This document shows, one piece after another, positions 40,734-49,968 of a stretch of DNA of 64,000 nucleotides. The DNA comes from Pseudomonas sp. Irchel 3E13 (GTDB lineage: Bacteria; Pseudomonadota; Gammaproteobacteria; Pseudomonadales; Pseudomonadaceae), in assembly GCF_900187455.1 (NCBI RefSeq), contig NZ_FYDX01000004.1, forward strand, positions 124,001-188,000, written 5' to 3'. The translations under genes were made by a program, and so were the position numbers. The number at the start of each line of letters is the position of its first letter. Position 1 is the stretch's first letter. Under the pieces are notes generated by a model, which was given only the letters and a program-made list of their open reading frames with translations, made no database searches and was not told where the DNA came from.

Positions 40734-41257
40734 AGTATTTCCCTGATATTTATTGCAACTATTGAAAACTGGAAACACACCCGAAAAGATGCCCAAAGAA
40801 GAAACTCTCCTTCTCTTCGGATTCAATTTTTACTTTCAATGTAGGAATCTAATTCCAGCTTGCAGGAAGTTTCTTACATCCCAACCAACACACTTAAACA
40901 CGCACTCCCGACAGGCTTCGCCGGAAGCCCCGACACCCGGAACGCGCCTGCTCCGGCTGGAATTCAAGGCAATCAATAATTCAACGTACATATCTCGCTC
41001 CTTGAGACGACAACGGCAAGGCGGGTTTGATTACGTGCGGGAAGTCCTCTGCGGCCTGATGCAACTGATACTTTTGCACAGCGCAGCGTAATTCTACGGA
41101 CACTGGAATACCTTTATTCCCACAGCAACAACATAGCCGAAGCAAAGTCCTTAGTCCGCATAAGACTAATAGGAAATTTCTGAAATTTTAGGAGGTAAAT
41201 TTCACAAAAAAGCCCGAGCATATTCTCGGGCTTTGCAGGAGGGAGCTGAAAATGCTG
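40734..41257. other. AT-rich intergenic region
   Basis: These 524 bases are visibly richer in A and T than their surroundings. A short plus-strand frame (40753-41091) has no ribosome site or family resemblance and is not called. The right end holds the terminator of the oxidoreductase gene (41209-41234). The promoter of the 466-residue protein should lie near 40740-40850, but no clear -35/-10 pair stands out. Confidence 0.5.
41209..41234 (-). terminator. Rho-independent terminator of the quinone oxidoreductase gene
   Basis: AAAGCCCGAG (41209-41218) pairs with CTCGGGCTTT (41225-41234). The run of A's at 41206-41211 becomes the T-run on the minus strand, following the stop codon at 41258. Confidence 0.85.
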
Positions 41258-42280
41258 TCAGGCGTCGGGCAGTTCCAGTACTACACGGCCACCACACGGG
41301 CACTCGTCCATATGCCGGTGAGCGTCGACGACACGCTCGAACGGGTAGACCTGGATGATTTGCGGCAGCAACTGGCGGTCAGCGGTGAACTGGTTGATAT
41401 CCCGCAGCGCCCGGTGCAAGGCGACCTGGTCCTGGGTGATGCCCAACTCCGGCTTGCCGGTGAAGTTGCTGATGCAGTGGACAAAGAACTGGATGTTCTT
41501 CTGGAACGCCGCGCAGGCCGGGAATGGCGTCTGGTTGCCACCCTGCAGGCCGTACAGAACCAGGCTTCCGCGCGGTGCGAGGACATCGCCGAGCAGCGAC
41601 ATCTGCGGCCCGCCGAGCCCGTCCAGGACCATGTCGACCCCACGGTTGTCGGTGTACTTGTTGATCTGCATGAGCAGATCCTGCTCCTCGGTGACGATCA
41701 CCTTGTCGGCGCCCAGCTTGAGCAGCGGCTCGCGCTGTTCGGCGTCGCGGGTGGCAGCAATCACCTTCAGACCCAGGGCCTTGCCCAGTTGCACGAACGA
41801 AGGGCCGGCGCAGTGGCTGGCATCAGTGACCAGCGCAGTCTGCCCGGCCTTGGCACGGGCCAGATCGACGTAGGCGAAATAGGCCATCAGCAGCGGCGTG
41901 TAGTGCACGCTGGCTTCGATGGGGGTCAGGATATCGGGGTAGCGGGTCAGCGCCAGCCGCGGCAGAACGATGATTTCGCCGTAGACCGGGTGATCGTTGG
42001 GGCTGCTGGCCGGGAAGCTGGCGACCTTGTCGCCCACCGCCAGGTCATCGACACCTTCGCCCACCGCCGTCACCACGCCCGCCATCTCATGGCCGATGCC
42101 GACCGGCAGACGCGCCTGGGACGGCGCCAGATTCTGCCGCCAGAGCACGTCATACCAACTGACGCCGATCGCCTGGACACGAATCTGCACTTCCCCGGCA
42201 GCCGGTGCGGGTGTTGGTTGCTCTTCGATCTTGAGCACCTCGGCCGGACCGAACTTGTGGAAACGGATCATGCGGGACAT
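41258..42280 (-). CDS. MDR-family zinc-independent quinone oxidoreductase
   Basis: This 340-residue medium-chain dehydrogenase/reductase resembles the NADPH:quinone reductases (QOR), with VGIGHEMAGVVTAVGEGV at about 60-78 and the substrate loop VSWYDVLWRQ. The cofactor region reads TALVTDASHCAGPSFVQLGKALG in place of the usual AxxGGVG, so NADPH binding may be altered or the loop diverged. The structural zinc cysteines are absent. Divergent from the LysR gene at 42501, which is its likely regulator. Confidence 0.85.
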   Translation of the reverse strand: MSRMIRFHKFGPAEVLKIEEQPTPAPAAGEVQIRVQAIGVSWYDVLWRQNLAPSQARLPVGIGHEMAGVVTAVGEGVDDLAVGDKVASFPASSPNDHPVYGEIIVLPRLALTRYPDILTPIEASVHYTPLLMAYFAYVDLARAKAGQTALVTDASHCAGPSFVQLGKALGLKVIAATRDAEQREPLLKLGADKVIVTEEQDLLMQINKYTDNRGVDMVLDGLGGPQMSLLGDVLAPRGSLVLYGLQGGNQTPFPACAAFQKNIQFFVHCISNFTGKPELGITQDQVALHRALRDINQFTADRQLLPQIIQVYPFERVVDAHRHMDECPCGGRVVLELPDA

Positions 42281-42500
42281 CGCAAACCTCGCCTAGTGAA
42301 CCTCTAATGCCCTGAACTCTATCGGGGCTTTCACGGTTAGACCATCAGTGGTCATTAATAGTCGACATGCTTGTCATCGATTGGGCTCATGCCGGGCTGC
42401 TTGCCGTACACTGGCACACAGCCACAATTTACGGTGCAGGGTAACAGCCTTTGCTCGTAAGATTCACCCCTTGCCCCGAACCGCCAGCGAAGCGAAGCCG

Positions 42501-43415
42501 ATGAACCGTAACGACCTGCGCCGCGTCGATCTCAATCTGCTGATCGTCTTCGAGACCCTGATGCACGAACGCAGCGTCACCCGGGCTGCGGAAAAACTCT
42601 TCCTCGGCCAGCCGGCGATCAGCGCCGCGCTGTCGCGGCTGCGCACCCTGTTCGATGACCCGCTGTTCGTCCGCACCGGACGTGCCATGGAGCCTTCGGC
42701 GCGGGCAACGGAGATCTTCGCCCTGCTCTCGCCGGCACTGGACTCCATCTCCACCGCCGTCAGCCGCGCGGCCGACTTCGATCCGGCGACCAGCACCAAC
42801 GTGTTCCGCATCGGCCTGTCGGACGACGCCGAATTCGCCCTGCTGCCACTGCTGCTCAAGCGCGTCCGTGCCGAGGCGCCGGGCGTCGTGCTGGTGGTGC
42901 GTCGGGTGAATTACCTGTTGATGCCGACCCTGCTCGCCTCCGGCGAAATCTCCGTCGGCGTCAGCTACACCGCCGACCTGCCGGCCAACGCCAAACGCAA
43001 GGTGCTGCGACGCAGCAAGCCGAAACTGCTGCGGGCCGACAGCGTGCCCGGCTCGCTGAGCCTTGATGATTTCTGCAAACGGCCCCATGCACTGGTGTCC
43101 TTCGCCGGCGACCTCAGCGGCTTCATCGATGAAGAACTGCAAAAGCTTGGCCGCGAACGCCACGTGGTGTTGGCGGTGCCACAGTTCAATGGCCTGGGCA
43201 GCCTGCTTACCGGCACCGACATCGTCGCCACCGTCCCCGACTACACCGCCGACATCCTCACCGCCGCCGGCGGCCTGCGCGCCGAAGAACTGCCGCTGGA
43301 GGCGCGGACCTTCGAACTGCATATGGCTTGGCGCGGAGCGCAGGACAATGATCCGGGGGAGAAGTGGTTGCGGTCGAGGATTCAGATGTTTTTTGGGGAT
43401 CCGGATAGCTTGTAA
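42501..43415 (+). CDS. LysR-family transcriptional regulator
   Basis: This 304-residue regulator has an N-terminal winged helix (residues 8-66, LLIVFETLMHERSVTRAAEKL, then QPAISAALSRLRTLFDDPLFVR) and a periplasmic-binding-like effector domain. Start ATG 42501 is preceded by AGCGAAG; upstream in-frame codons give a longer but unlikely N-terminus. Divergent from the quinone oxidoreductase, so regulation of that gene is the natural guess. The ligand is unknown. Confidence 0.9.
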   Translation: MNRNDLRRVDLNLLIVFETLMHERSVTRAAEKLFLGQPAISAALSRLRTLFDDPLFVRTGRAMEPSARATEIFALLSPALDSISTAVSRAADFDPATSTNVFRIGLSDDAEFALLPLLLKRVRAEAPGVVLVVRRVNYLLMPTLLASGEISVGVSYTADLPANAKRKVLRRSKPKLLRADSVPGSLSLDDFCKRPHALVSFAGDLSGFIDEELQKLGRERHVVLAVPQFNGLGSLLTGTDIVATVPDYTADILTAAGGLRAEELPLEARTFELHMAWRGAQDNDPGEKWLRSRIQMFFGDPDSL

Positions 43416-43579
43416 TAGACTTCCACTGAATTCCAAAAAACCCATTAAGAACATAAAGTTACAGCAACAATAAGTCCAAGGCCGTCTGTCCAATCCCACC
43501 GGTTTCCAGAGCTCATGGGGGCATAATTGGGGGCAAATTTCGATTGTTATAAAAACGGTGCCCCCACCGATGGCCCTAG

Positions 43580-43821
43580 GCTCTGTACGAAATCCCGAGA
43601 AACCCAATCGGCGCTCCTCGGAAGCTGAAGTTTTGTAGAGTTTCCAGCCATCTACGGAAAGGAATCCTATGATGGCTAAGCATTACGAACTCTCGGATGA
43701 GGCCTGGGCTGTGGTTACTGATCTCTTCACCGAAACCCATGGCCGGGGGCGGCCCCGCCTGAGCGACCGCCTGATGCTCGATGGCGTGCTCTGGGTGCTC
43801 TGCTCAGGTGCCGCGTGGAGA
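43580..43821 (+). mobile_element. IS5-family element remnant, left end and start of transposase
   Basis: GGCTCTGTACGAAATCCC at about 43581 resembles the terminal sequence of Pseudomonas IS5-family elements. The transposase starts at 43669 with AAGGA upstream. The element breaks off at 43821 next to the MFS gene's 3' end, and no right end or target duplication is visible. It appears to be a deletion derivative. Confidence 0.7.
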
Positions 43822-43872
43822 GCTAAATCACAAATGGAGTGCCGACCCGTTCAGCACAGCACCATCTACTGA
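43669..43872 (+). pseudogene. Truncated IS5-family transposase
   Basis: The frame encodes a typical IS5-family N-terminus (MAKHYELSDEAWAVVTDLF, then RGRPRLSDRLMLDGVLW) up to the GAAWR motif at residue 51, near 43821. After that the sequence (AKSQMECRPV) no longer resembles a transposase and reads antisense to the end of the MFS gene. The catalytic DDE domain is missing, so it cannot transpose. Confidence 0.85.
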
Positions 43873-45078
43873 AGGAACGCGCACACGCAGTGCAATCAGC
43901 AGCGCGGCCAGCAGCATCAGCACGGCCGCCGCCACGAATACGCCTGCGCTGCCACCGAGGCTGAACATTGCCCCACCAGCGGCAGCGCCCGTGGCGATGG
44001 CCGACTGCACAGACGCTACCACCATGCCCCCGGCGCTTTCCGCCTGGTCAGGAACCGCGCTGGCGACCCAGTTCGACCACGCCACCGGCACACCCCCAAA
44101 GGCCAGGCCCCAGACCGCCAGCAGAACGGCCTGCCCTGGCACCGACGCCGGCAACAGGACCAGCGCCAGTGCCGCAACGCCCACCAGCGCAGGCATCAAC
44201 ACCAGGGTGGCCAACGGGTGGCGGGTAAGCATCCACCCGGCCACCAATGTGCCGACAAAGTTCGCCACACCAAAACCCAGCAACATCAACGACAGCCCCT
44301 GTGGGCCAATGCCGGTCGTACCTTCGAGGAATGGCCGAACATACGTGAACATCGCGAAGTGGCCGCTGTGCACCAGCACACAACCGAACATCCCCATTGC
44401 AATGCCTGGCCGCTGCAACACCTCAAGCACCGTGCGCAGGCGTGCCGGCTGACGCGGCGCAAGGCTCGGCAGCGTGAGTGACTGGAAAACCAGGGTCGCC
44501 ACCCCCACCACCGCCGCTGCAAAGAACGCGCTGCGCCAGCCATAAAGCCCGCCCAGATAACTGCCCAGCGGGACCGCAACCACCGTCCCGATGGCGATGC
44601 CGCTGAAAATGATCGAGAGCGCTCGCGGCAACAAAGCCCCCGGCACCAGGCGCATCGCCACCGCCGCCGCCATGCTCCAAAACCCGCCAAGCGCGATGCC
44701 CAACAAGATGCGCATCAACAACAGCACCGCGAAACTGGAGGAAACGGCGACCAACAGATTGGAAGCGATCATCAACGTGGAAAAACCCAGCAACACCCAG
44801 CGGCGATCGATACTGCGAGTCAGGCCTGGCACCAACAGGCCGGCGAACAGCGCCACCACGGCTGTCACCGTGACCGCTTGGCCAGCCAGCGCTTCGGATA
44901 CCCCCAACTCGGTCGCCATCGGCGTCAACAGGCTGGCCGGAAGGTACTCAGCGGTCAGCAAGCCAAACACGCCCATGGCCAACGAGAATACGGCCATCCA
45001 CGCGGGGGTTGCAGGTTCTGCATCCGGCCCGGCGCCGGAACGGCTGTCGGGTACGGCATTGCATACAAGGTCAGTCAT
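43828..45078 (-). CDS. MFS transporter, DHA1-type drug/purine efflux
   Basis: This 416-residue transporter has twelve predicted helices with the MFS signature GLTRSIDRRWVLLGF after helix 2 and LLLMRILLGIALGGFWSMAAAVAMRLVP. It resembles the AraJ/YdhP/PbuE group of efflux pumps. Its last codons abut the IS remnant, so the extreme C-terminus (VLNGSALHL) may have been altered by that event. Divergent from the AraC-type gene at 45182, its probable regulator. Confidence 0.9.
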   Translation of the reverse strand: MTDLVCNAVPDSRSGAGPDAEPATPAWMAVFSLAMGVFGLLTAEYLPASLLTPMATELGVSEALAGQAVTVTAVVALFAGLLVPGLTRSIDRRWVLLGFSTLMIASNLLVAVSSSFAVLLLMRILLGIALGGFWSMAAAVAMRLVPGALLPRALSIIFSGIAIGTVVAVPLGSYLGGLYGWRSAFFAAAVVGVATLVFQSLTLPSLAPRQPARLRTVLEVLQRPGIAMGMFGCVLVHSGHFAMFTYVRPFLEGTTGIGPQGLSLMLLGFGVANFVGTLVAGWMLTRHPLATLVLMPALVGVAALALVLLPASVPGQAVLLAVWGLAFGGVPVAWSNWVASAVPDQAESAGGMVVASVQSAIATGAAAGGAMFSLGGSAGVFVAAAVLMLLAALLIALRVRVPSVDGAVLNGSALHL

Positions 45079-45181
45079 TGCACGGATCTCCCAATCTTCA
45101 AGTGCGACCCGCAGTCTAGGCGCGAGAATTCGGATGATCTATGATCGAAAAGCTCAACTTTTTGACCAAAACACCTGAACA

Positions 45182-46150
45182 ATGCCGACAGACCCATTTG
45201 CCCTCTCTTCCGATCTCATCAACGAGCTGTTGCGCGGCATGCGCCTGCGCGGTGTCGAGTACCGGCGTATCCAGGCGGGCCCGGCCTTCGGCTTGGGCTT
45301 CGCTGCCAAACCCGGGCATGCCTGGTTCCACTTCCTAGCGTTCGGCAACACGGTGCTGCGCATGGAAGACGGGACAACCTATGCGCTGTCCGCCGGTAAC
45401 GCCGTCTTCATCGCCCATGGCGCGGCCCATCAATTGCTCTCGCATACGCACGTGCCCGTGCAGGACATCGACCTTCTGGACGGTGAGCCTCTCGGCGACA
45501 CCGTCAGCGCGGTGGACACCGGAACCGATGCCGGCCCCATGCCGGCCACGCTTTTGTTCAGTGGATGCATGGAATTCGAATTGGGCAGCCTCCATGGCCT
45601 TGGCAAGCTGATGCCGGGCCTGATGCTGATTGATGCCGGTGGCCAGCGTTACCCCGGGCTGGTGCCTATTCTCACCACCATGGAGCGCGAGGTCAGCGCC
45701 GCACGCGTTGGCTTCGCCGGTATCCTCGCGCGATTGGCCGACGTGGTCGCCGCCATGGTCGTTCGAGGTTGGGTCGAATGCGCCTGCGGCAACGCCTCCG
45801 GCCTGGTTGCCGCCCTGCGCGATCCGCGGCTGGCAGGTGCACTTCTGGCGCTGCATCAACAACCGGGCCGCGACTGGACCGTCGAGCAGTTGGCGGAGCA
45901 ATGCAATGCGTCCCGCTCGGTCTTTGCGGAGCGTTTTCAATTGACGATCGGCATGACCCCGCTGCGCTACGTCACCGAAGTGCGAATGCGGCTTGCCAGC
46001 CAGTGGCTGACGCTGGAAAGGATGCCAATTGAAGAGGTCGCGCAGCGTTTGGGCTATACGTCTCAGGCGGCGTTCAGTCGGGCGTTCAAGCGTGTTACGG
46101 GCAAGACGCCTGGGTTGAGTCGGAGGTTGAGGCCGTCGGCTGCCACCTGA
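45182..46150 (+). CDS. AraC-family regulator with cupin-type sensor domain
   Basis: This 322-residue protein has a cupin_6-type N-terminal domain (residues about 15-200, [16 protein letters not shown] and [11 protein letters not shown]) and an AraC double helix-turn-helix at about 215-310 ([21 protein letters not shown] and [22 protein letters not shown]). This architecture commonly controls a divergent MFS or oxidoreductase gene, as here. The intergenic region of about 103 bases would hold both promoters. Confidence 0.92.
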   Translation: MPTDPFALSSDLINELLRGMRLRGVEYRRIQAGPAFGLGFAAKPGHAWFHFLAFGNTVLRMEDGTTYALSAGNAVFIAHGAAHQLLSHTHVPVQDIDLLDGEPLGDTVSAVDTGTDAGPMPATLLFSGCMEFELGSLHGLGKLMPGLMLIDAGGQRYPGLVPILTTMEREVSAARVGFAGILARLADVVAAMVVRGWVECACGNASGLVAALRDPRLAGALLALHQQPGRDWTVEQLAEQCNASRSVFAERFQLTIGMTPLRYVTEVRMRLASQWLTLERMPIEEVAQRLGYTSQAAFSRAFKRVTGKTPGLSRRLRPSAAT

Positions 46151-46230
46151 AGCTGAGTGGAATTATTAGTGGATGGGCCACAATGGGCGGCATTGGCATT
46201 ATTCAAGGTAAACGAATGGCAACGGACGAC

Positions 46231-46410
46231 GGCCAGCCAAGTGACGTCGAAGCCATCACCCGCCAACTGGTTGACGGTGTCCAGCACCGCCTTGTGCTCC
46301 AGCCGGCTGGAGATGATGTGTCGTCGCTGCCCTGCCGACGCGGCGACGCCCTTGAGGGCGAGGTTGTTGGATTCGGTTGCACCGGAGGTCCACACCACCG
46401 CCCCGGTGCC
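46231..46410 (-). pseudogene. Cysteine desulfurase (NifS/IscS-like) fragment
   Basis: Fifty-six codons read [16 protein letters not shown] ... [18 protein letters not shown] ... DGFDVTWLA. This matches the PLP-binding segment of cysteine desulfurases (TSGATESNN and the stacking His in EHKA). The lysine and cysteine active-site regions are absent, and the frame runs into unrelated sequence after 46231. It lies between the AraC gene and the hydrolase and is a decay remnant. Confidence 0.75.
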
Positions 46411-46421
46411 TTTATGGCGAC

Positions 46422-47393
46422 CTAACCGTGCAGGAAGCGGTCAGTTTCTCGGTACAGCACATCGGCAGGGATCGCATGGTCTGCACCGGGTACCACAACC
46501 AGTCGGGCGCCCGGCAGGTGCTCGGCGATGATCTTCGATTGCACCGGATCGCAGATCCAGTCTTCAGCGCCGCAGATCACCAGCGCCGGGCATTTGACCC
46601 GAGCCAGTTGCTCAACCACATCAAACGCATGCCATACCTCGGGCTCGTACAGGTCGTTGTGCACTTTCGCCCGGTAGATGCCGGTGCGGCTGCGTTCGAG
46701 CAGGCCGTCCAGATCCGGGGCGACGCCGTCCGGCACGTACATCGGCGCCAGGGCGAACATGATCAGGCGGAACTCTTCGTCGTCCACAAGCGTGGGCGTG
46801 AAGATTTTCTGCAACATGGCTTCGGTGGCCATCGGCGCTTTCTTCGCCGCCCGTGCCTTGAGGTTGGCGGTGGCCTCCACCTCGTGCCGATAGCTCGGCG
46901 CGGTGCCGCGCAGGATCAGGTGCGACAGATGTTGCGGATACCGCACCGCATACGCCTGGGCAATAAAGCCGCCGAACGAGCCGCCCTGCAGGATCAGCTT
47001 GCGCCCGCCGCCGAGGGTCACGCGCAGTTGCTCGATGTCTTCGACAATCTGATCGAAGGTGAACGGCGGCGTCACGCTCGAATGGCCGTGGCCGCGCATG
47101 TCGAAGCCGATGACTTTGTAGCGGTCGCCAAACGCGGCGTGGGCGGCGAATACGCCGTCGTGCTGGCCTTGACCGCGACCGCCGTGGAGAACGATCAGTG
47201 GCTGTTCATTGGTTTCACCGGCGATCGAGTAGTTGAGGGTCGCGCCGTTGATGACGATGGATTGGTTACGCTTGATGTCCGGCATGTGCCTCGCCTTGCG
47301 GTTGTCGGGTTGGCCGGCACGCGCCAGCAGCGGCGCCAATGCGGCGCCCGCGGTGAGTGTGCCGAGGGTCTGGAGCACGGTTCTTCTGTGCAT
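46422..47393 (-). CDS. Alpha/beta hydrolase with N-terminal export signal
   Basis: This 323-residue hydrolase starts [21 protein letters not shown], a Tat-like signal with RR and a hydrophobic core. The fold shows oxyanion loop LHGGRGQG (70-75), nucleophile elbow GGSFGG (Ser139), acid D278 (GAEDWICDP) and His306 (GADHAIP), close to proline iminopeptidase-like enzymes. Export to the periplasm is an inference. GAGGGACC precedes ATG 47391-47393; a later Met (residue 37) could give a cytoplasmic form. It follows the TonB receptor by 10 bases and is certainly in its operon. Confidence 0.87.
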   Translation of the reverse strand: MHRRTVLQTLGTLTAGAALAPLLARAGQPDNRKARHMPDIKRNQSIVINGATLNYSIAGETNEQPLIVLHGGRGQGQHDGVFAAHAAFGDRYKVIGFDMRGHGHSSVTPPFTFDQIVEDIEQLRVTLGGGRKLILQGGSFGGFIAQAYAVRYPQHLSHLILRGTAPSYRHEVEATANLKARAAKKAPMATEAMLQKIFTPTLVDDEEFRLIMFALAPMYVPDGVAPDLDGLLERSRTGIYRAKVHNDLYEPEVWHAFDVVEQLARVKCPALVICGAEDWICDPVQSKIIAEHLPGARLVVVPGADHAIPADVLYRETDRFLHG

Positions 47394-47403
47394 CGATGGT
47401 CCC

Positions 47404-49842
47404 TCAGAAGTTGTAGGCAAGGCGCGTGTACCAGTAGCCGCCACCAAAGCCGAACGGCGAGATGTAGCCGTATTGGCCCAGCCCGGTGCTGCTGGTGATG
47501 CCGTTCTTGTCGGGGACCACGTCGAACAGGTTGTTGGCCCCCACTTCCAGCGACACGCCGTTGCTGAAGTCGTAACCGACGTTCAGGTCGGTGATCCATT
47601 TGGCGCCGAAGGTACGGTCGGTGTCCTGGGTCGAGCCCGGCTGGGTCACTTCGCCAAAACGGGTCACCCGCAGGTTGCTGCGCCACTGGCCGACACGCCA
47701 GTCGGCACCGAGGATGATCTTGTCGCGCGGGTTGCCGCGCAGCAGGTAGCCCTGGGCCGAGTGGCCGAAAACGCCGCTGCCCGACGGCGTGGTGATGTCG
47801 TCCTTGATGCTTTCGATCTTGGTCTCGTTGTGGTTGAGCGCGGCGCTCCAGCGCACCTGGCCGAACTGGCCGTAGTCGGCGCGGTAGTCGGTCAGCAGGT
47901 CGACGCCACGGGTGCGGGTATCGACAGCGTTGGTGTAGAACTGCGCGCCGTTGAAATCACGCAGGCCGTAGGACTCCATCACCGCGACGACATCGCGGCC
48001 GGTGAGGATGTCGGACAGCACCAGGCGGTCGTCGATATTGATCTGGTAGACGTCCAGGGTGGTGGTCATCTGCGGCAGCGGCTGCCAGGTGAAACCGACG
48101 CTGAAGTTCTGCGATTTCTCCGGTTTCAGCGCCTTGGCGCCGAGTGCCTGGCCCACCGCCGAATCAGGCGCGAGGTGCTTGTAGTAGTACTGGGTGTAGC
48201 CGTTGGTGGTGGCCTGGTAGGAACTCACCGAACTCTGCTGGTAGACGCTCTGCGCCAGCGATGGCGCGCGGAAGCCGTTGCTCACGGTCGCGCGCAGGGC
48301 GAACTCGGGGGTGAAGTCGTAGCGGGTGGTCAGCTTGCCGTTGGTGGTGCTGCCGGCCGAGTCGTCATAGCGCTCGTGCCGCAGGGCCACCGCGGTGTAG
48401 AGCTTGTCGGTGGGATAAAAGCCGACATCGACGTAGCCCGCGTAGACATTGCGGTCGGCCTGGCCGGCATCGTCAGGGCTGACGCCACGCACGCTCGACG
48501 AGGTGTTGGGCTCCTGACCGGCGAAGGGACCGCTGGTGTAGACGTAGTCGCCGCGCGCCCAAGACAGGTACTCGCCCTGCCCCAGTTTCCAGTCTTCGAA
48601 GCGGTGCTCGACGCCGAACGACACTTGGGTCGGCTTGGCCAGGCCGATGTCGAACGCTTGGGTGAAATCGAGGTTATTGACCCACTGCTTGAACGTCTGG
48701 CTGCCCATGTAGAACGTGGTCGGGCTCTCGGGGCCGAAGCTGGCGTTGAGGTTGCGTGAGGTGGTCAGGCGAATGTAGTCGCGGCTGTAGCTGGTACTCA
48801 GGTCGGTGTTCCAGCCGGCCAGTTCGCCACGGGCGCCGAACACCACCTGGAAGTCGTCCTCGTCCAGCGGCCGTTTGGCCGAGGCGCCATCCGGGTAGAT
48901 CTCGGTGATGTTGCCGTTGGCGGTGGCCTGGCGGAAGTTGGCGTGCTTGTAGCCGTCGCGGTGGCTCAGGGTCGAGAACGAATACAGCGAAGTGACATCG
49001 GACAGCGGCAACTCGGCGTTGTAGGCGAAGTTGGTGATCTTGCTCTCGGGGTTGCCGTAGCCTTCGTTGACCACCTCGTAGGCCTTGGGCACACGGGTCA
49101 CGCCATTGGCCGCGAAGCCTTCGCGGACCACCGGTTCGGCCCGGGTGAAGCGGTCCTGGTTGCGGTTTTCCAGGGCCAGGTGGACGAAGCCGTCGTTGGG
49201 CAGGGCAAAGCCGTGGCTGACGCTTTCCTGGCGGGTGGAGCCATCGCCCAGGTAGTTCTGGCCGTAGCTAGCCGAGGCCTGTCCGCCGCTGTCTTCCTGC
49301 TTGAGGATGATGTTGATCACCCCGGCGATGGCGTCCGAGCCGTATTGCGCGGCAGCGCCGTCCCGCAGGACTTCGATGCGTTCGATCAGGTTGGTCGGAA
49401 TCAAGTCGAGGTCGGCCGGGGTCGAGCCGCTGCTGGTCCAGGAGCCGCTCTGCAGCAGGCCGCTGTTGTGGCGGCGCTTGCCGTTGACCAGCACCAGCAC
49501 CTGGTCGGCGTTGAGCCCGCGCAGGCCGGCGGCGCGGATCACGCCGCTGGCACCGGCGCCGCTCATGGCCGGCAGGTTGTAGGACGGCAGCAGTGCGTTC
49601 AGGGTTTCCATCAGGCCGTCGCGGCCCACGGTCTTGAGCTGCGCGGCGGGGATCACGTCGATCGGTGCCGGGCTGCTGATGACGGTGCGCTGTTCGCCCC
49701 GGGTGCCGGTGACGGTCACGGTTTCCAGCGCCGGATCGGTGGCAGTGGCCGCCAGGGCGCTCTCGCTGAGCAGCCCGACGCTGGCGAAGATGCACAAGGC
49801 AAGCGGTGAGTAAGGATGAGGGGTGCGGCTAAATGTTGGCAT
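47404..49842 (-). CDS. TonB-dependent outer-membrane receptor
   Basis: This 812-residue receptor has a signal peptide ending near ALAAT (about residue 32), TonB-box-like LETVTVTGTRG, and a plug with LRGLNADQVLVLVNGKRRHNSG and VLRDGAAAQYGSDAIAG. The barrel ends in LAYNF. It is a paralogue of the receptor at 3952-6423. Start ATG 49840-49842 (MPTFSRTPHPY) has a weak GGAT site. It is followed by a hydrolase gene in the same operon and preceded by the hydantoinase genes, so it probably imports the substrate of this cluster. Confidence 0.92.
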   Translation of the reverse strand: MPTFSRTPHPYSPLALCIFASVGLLSESALAATATDPALETVTVTGTRGEQRTVISSPAPIDVIPAAQLKTVGRDGLMETLNALLPSYNLPAMSGAGASGVIRAAGLRGLNADQVLVLVNGKRRHNSGLLQSGSWTSSGSTPADLDLIPTNLIERIEVLRDGAAAQYGSDAIAGVINIILKQEDSGGQASASYGQNYLGDGSTRQESVSHGFALPNDGFVHLALENRNQDRFTRAEPVVREGFAANGVTRVPKAYEVVNEGYGNPESKITNFAYNAELPLSDVTSLYSFSTLSHRDGYKHANFRQATANGNITEIYPDGASAKRPLDEDDFQVVFGARGELAGWNTDLSTSYSRDYIRLTTSRNLNASFGPESPTTFYMGSQTFKQWVNNLDFTQAFDIGLAKPTQVSFGVEHRFEDWKLGQGEYLSWARGDYVYTSGPFAGQEPNTSSSVRGVSPDDAGQADRNVYAGYVDVGFYPTDKLYTAVALRHERYDDSAGSTTNGKLTTRYDFTPEFALRATVSNGFRAPSLAQSVYQQSSVSSYQATTNGYTQYYYKHLAPDSAVGQALGAKALKPEKSQNFSVGFTWQPLPQMTTTLDVYQINIDDRLVLSDILTGRDVVAVMESYGLRDFNGAQFYTNAVDTRTRGVDLLTDYRADYGQFGQVRWSAALNHNETKIESIKDDITTPSGSGVFGHSAQGYLLRGNPRDKIILGADWRVGQWRSNLRVTRFGEVTQPGSTQDTDRTFGAKWITDLNVGYDFSNGVSLEVGANNLFDVVPDKNGITSSTGLGQYGYISPFGFGGGYWYTRLAYNF

Positions 49843-49900
49843 CGTTATAGGGCATCCAGTGGTACTGAAGTGGATACCGCGTACCGTGGTCGGCTGACGG

Positions 49901-49923
49901 CGTGTGCGCCTCTGGCGCACGTG
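49901..49923. terminator. Hairpin between hydantoinase B and receptor genes
   Basis: CGTGTGCGCC (49901-49910) pairs with GGCGCACGTG (49914-49923) around TCT, with one mismatch. The T-run lies on the plus-strand side, so in the direction of the operon it is a stem without a U-tail and may only attenuate. Confidence 0.4.
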
Positions 49924-49968
49924 GGTTTTTGGGGTTTTGGGTTCGGCAAGGCGGAACGGGTCTGCTGC

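Noticed and set aside
40743..40758. LexA-like CTGATATTTATTGCAA upstream of the 466-residue gene.
   Set aside because: It ends CAA rather than CAG, and the spacing to a promoter is unclear; only the box at 39290-39305 is called.
40753..41091. 112-codon plus-strand frame in the AT-rich intergenic region.
   Set aside because: No ribosome site, no recognisable family and low-complexity composition.
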